Of a DNA stretch of 64,000 nucleotides, positions 63,241 through 64,000 are shown piece after piece (within the stretch, counting starts at the first letter, position 1; the number at the start of each line of letters is the position of its first letter). A model generated the notes under the pieces. It made no database searches. It was not told the DNA's origin and saw nothing but the letters and a program-made list of their open reading frames with translations. The position numbers and the translations under genes are program-made. Source of the stretch: Pseudozobellia sp. WGM2. GTDB taxonomy: Bacteria > Bacteroidota > Bacteroidia > Flavobacteriales > Flavobacteriaceae. Location: contig NZ_JADNYK010000010.1 of assembly GCF_017810075.1 (NCBI RefSeq), positions 50,786 through 114,785 on the forward strand. Reading direction: 5' to 3'.

Positions 63241-63270
63241 TTGCGGGTTAAAAAAACAGTTGTACATTTG
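63241..63270 (+). promoter_or_regulatory. rRNA promoter P2
   Basis: TTG (63241-63243), 19-base spacer, TACATTTG (63263-63270). The spacer CGGGTTAAAAAAACAGTTG is nearly identical to that of P3. Confidence 0.85.
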
Positions 63271-63367
63271 CAGCCCGAAAAACAGCAAGCTGTTTCAGGG
63301 AAAAGAAAGCTCATTTGCATACTGGTTTTTAGGAAATGTTTTTTCGAAAAAAAAAATCGAAAAAACG

Positions 63368-63397
63368 TTGCGAGTTAAAAAAACAGTTGTAAATTTG
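63368..63397 (+). promoter_or_regulatory. rRNA promoter P3
   Basis: TTG (63368-63370), 19-base spacer, TAAATTTG (63390-63397). It is the copy nearest to 16S rRNA; predicted start near 63404. Confidence 0.85.
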
Positions 63398-63630
63398 CAC
63401 CCGCTTTGAGAGACATACGGCAGTAAGACGCCGGGTCGACAAGGGGCGGAGAGGGCCGGAAGCGGTCCTCGGAATTTAGAGGAAAAGTTCATTGACATAC
63501 TGTAGAGACGATAGCGAGCCGAAAAGGCGAGCTACCATATAAGTATTTTGGAATAAAAGAATAGAACACAGATAGAGAGACGGGGCCGGGAGGACTTTAT
63601 CGGCGTTGGCGCGAAATTATATACGAATCA
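63398..63630 (+). other. Pre-16S leader
   Basis: Transcribed leader from P3 to the mature 16S 5' end. It includes the third leader box and a hairpin TAGC-GA-GCC / GGC-GA-GCTA (near 63510-63535) with facing GA/GA mismatches, likely a processing or antitermination structure. Confidence 0.6.
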
Positions 63631-64000
63631 ACGATGAAGAGTTTGATCCTGGCTCAGGATGAACGCTAGCGGCAGGCCTAACACATGCAAGTCGAGGGGC
63701 AGCGGGAGAAAGCTTGCTTTCTTGCCGGCGACCGGCGCACGGGTGCGCAACGCGTATGGAACCTGCCCTTGTCCGGGGAATAGCCCAGAGAAATTTGGAT
63801 TAATGCCCCATAGTACCCCTTTGTTGCATAACTAGGGGGTTAAAGATTTATCGGACAGGGATGGCCATGCGTACCATTAGTTAGTTGGCGGGGTAACGGC
63901 CCACCAAGGCATCGATGGTTAGGGGCCCTGAGAGGGGGATCCCCCACACTGGTACTGAGACACGGACCAGACTCCTACGGGAGGCAGCAGTGAGGAATAT
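63631..64000 (+). rRNA. rrs: 16S ribosomal RNA, 5' part
   Basis: Begins with the universal AGAGTTTGATCCTGGCTCAG at 63638, corresponding to E. coli position 8, so the mature 5' end is about 63631. It continues through GATGAACGCTAGCGGCAGGC, the V1-V2 region, and CTCCTACGGGAGGCAGCAG near the window end. Sequence character is Flavobacteriaceae. The gene runs off the window. Confidence 0.97.

Larger units (their letters stand above)
63177..63502 (+). repeat. Three copies of a leader box AAGTTCATTGACATACTG
   Basis: Copies at 63177-63194, 63307-63324 and 63485-63502, one after each rRNA promoter, differing at two to five positions. The last is identical in style to the conserved pre-16S leader box of flavobacteria. 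Together with the promoters they form a module repeated about every 130 bases. Confidence 0.75.

Noticed and set aside
63105..63420. Tandem direct repeats near 16S as a possible CRISPR array
   Set aside because: The repeats are promoters and leader boxes with exact -33/-7 spacing, not short identical repeats with unique spacers.

Overview
The window looks like the chromosome of a marine-type Flavobacteriaceae (Bacteroidota). The evidence is: promoters of the TTG-N19-TAnnTTTG type, almost no Shine-Dalgarno sequences, tRNAs without an encoded CCA, a split transketolase, a CrtZ/CrtB/CrtI carotenoid operon, GH20 and GH5 glycosidases, and the start of a 16S rRNA gene of Bacteroidota character at the right edge. 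No phage, insertion sequence, CRISPR array or plasmid gene was found. Base composition looks even, except for an AT-rich gene-poor stretch at 38.2-39.1 kb.

Layout. 0-4.2 kb (minus): DUF3999/DUF2339 membrane pair, then a beta-lactamase-fold lipoprotein with a small partner. 4.3-7.6 kb (plus): two SurA/PpiC-type periplasmic folding factors and an orphan MoxR ATPase. 7.9-10.8 kb: aconitase and a cysteine-less TlpA-like protein. 10.8-14.4 kb (minus): crtZ-crtB-crtI and a MerR regulator with the full cobalamin signature of CarH-type light sensors. 14.6 kb: tRNA-Leu. 14.9-27.0 kb: a probable cell-surface polysaccharide locus, with a response-regulator/GT2 fusion, a large GT-C-like membrane protein, an Ig-like lipoprotein, a GH5-like glycosidase, a GT4 glycosyltransferase, a Wzx-like flippase and a TPR/beta-barrel protein. 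27.2-32.3 kb (minus): a signalling operon with H-NOX, two histidine kinases, FIST, Hpt and a separate receiver. 32.5-35.9 kb: AraC regulator, DapA-family aldolase/lyase and sodium symporter. 36-39.3 kb: accessory stretch with a hypothetical, a class C serine hydrolase, remnants and tRNA-Lys. 39.4-53.4 kb: housekeeping genes (aroK, PRTase, hslR, FKBP lipoprotein, OM barrel, split transketolase, tgt, LptF/G-type permease, EamA, accA, dnaB), then an exported GATase-like protein and GH20. 53.5-57.7 kb (minus): PepSY-flavoreductase, DUF2271 and ankyrin operon. 58-62.6 kb: HAD phosphatase, YjbQ, and the thrS-infC-rpmI-rplT operon. 62.7-64 kb: three tandem rRNA promoters and the 5' part of 16S rRNA.

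How the parts may work together. The main candidate for an undescribed system is 14.9-32.3 kb. It pairs an NO-type sensory phosphorelay (H-NOX with intact heme ligand and YxSxR motif, FIST, two kinases, Hpt, receiver) with a synthase/export locus whose first gene joins a receiver domain directly to a glycosyltransferase. This would allow phosphorylation to control glycan synthesis at the enzyme level. The link between the two blocks is inference from proximity and domain logic. Other points are an infC gene that appears to start at ATA, a tRNA-guanine transglycosylase lacking its zinc cysteines, and a triplicated rrn promoter module.
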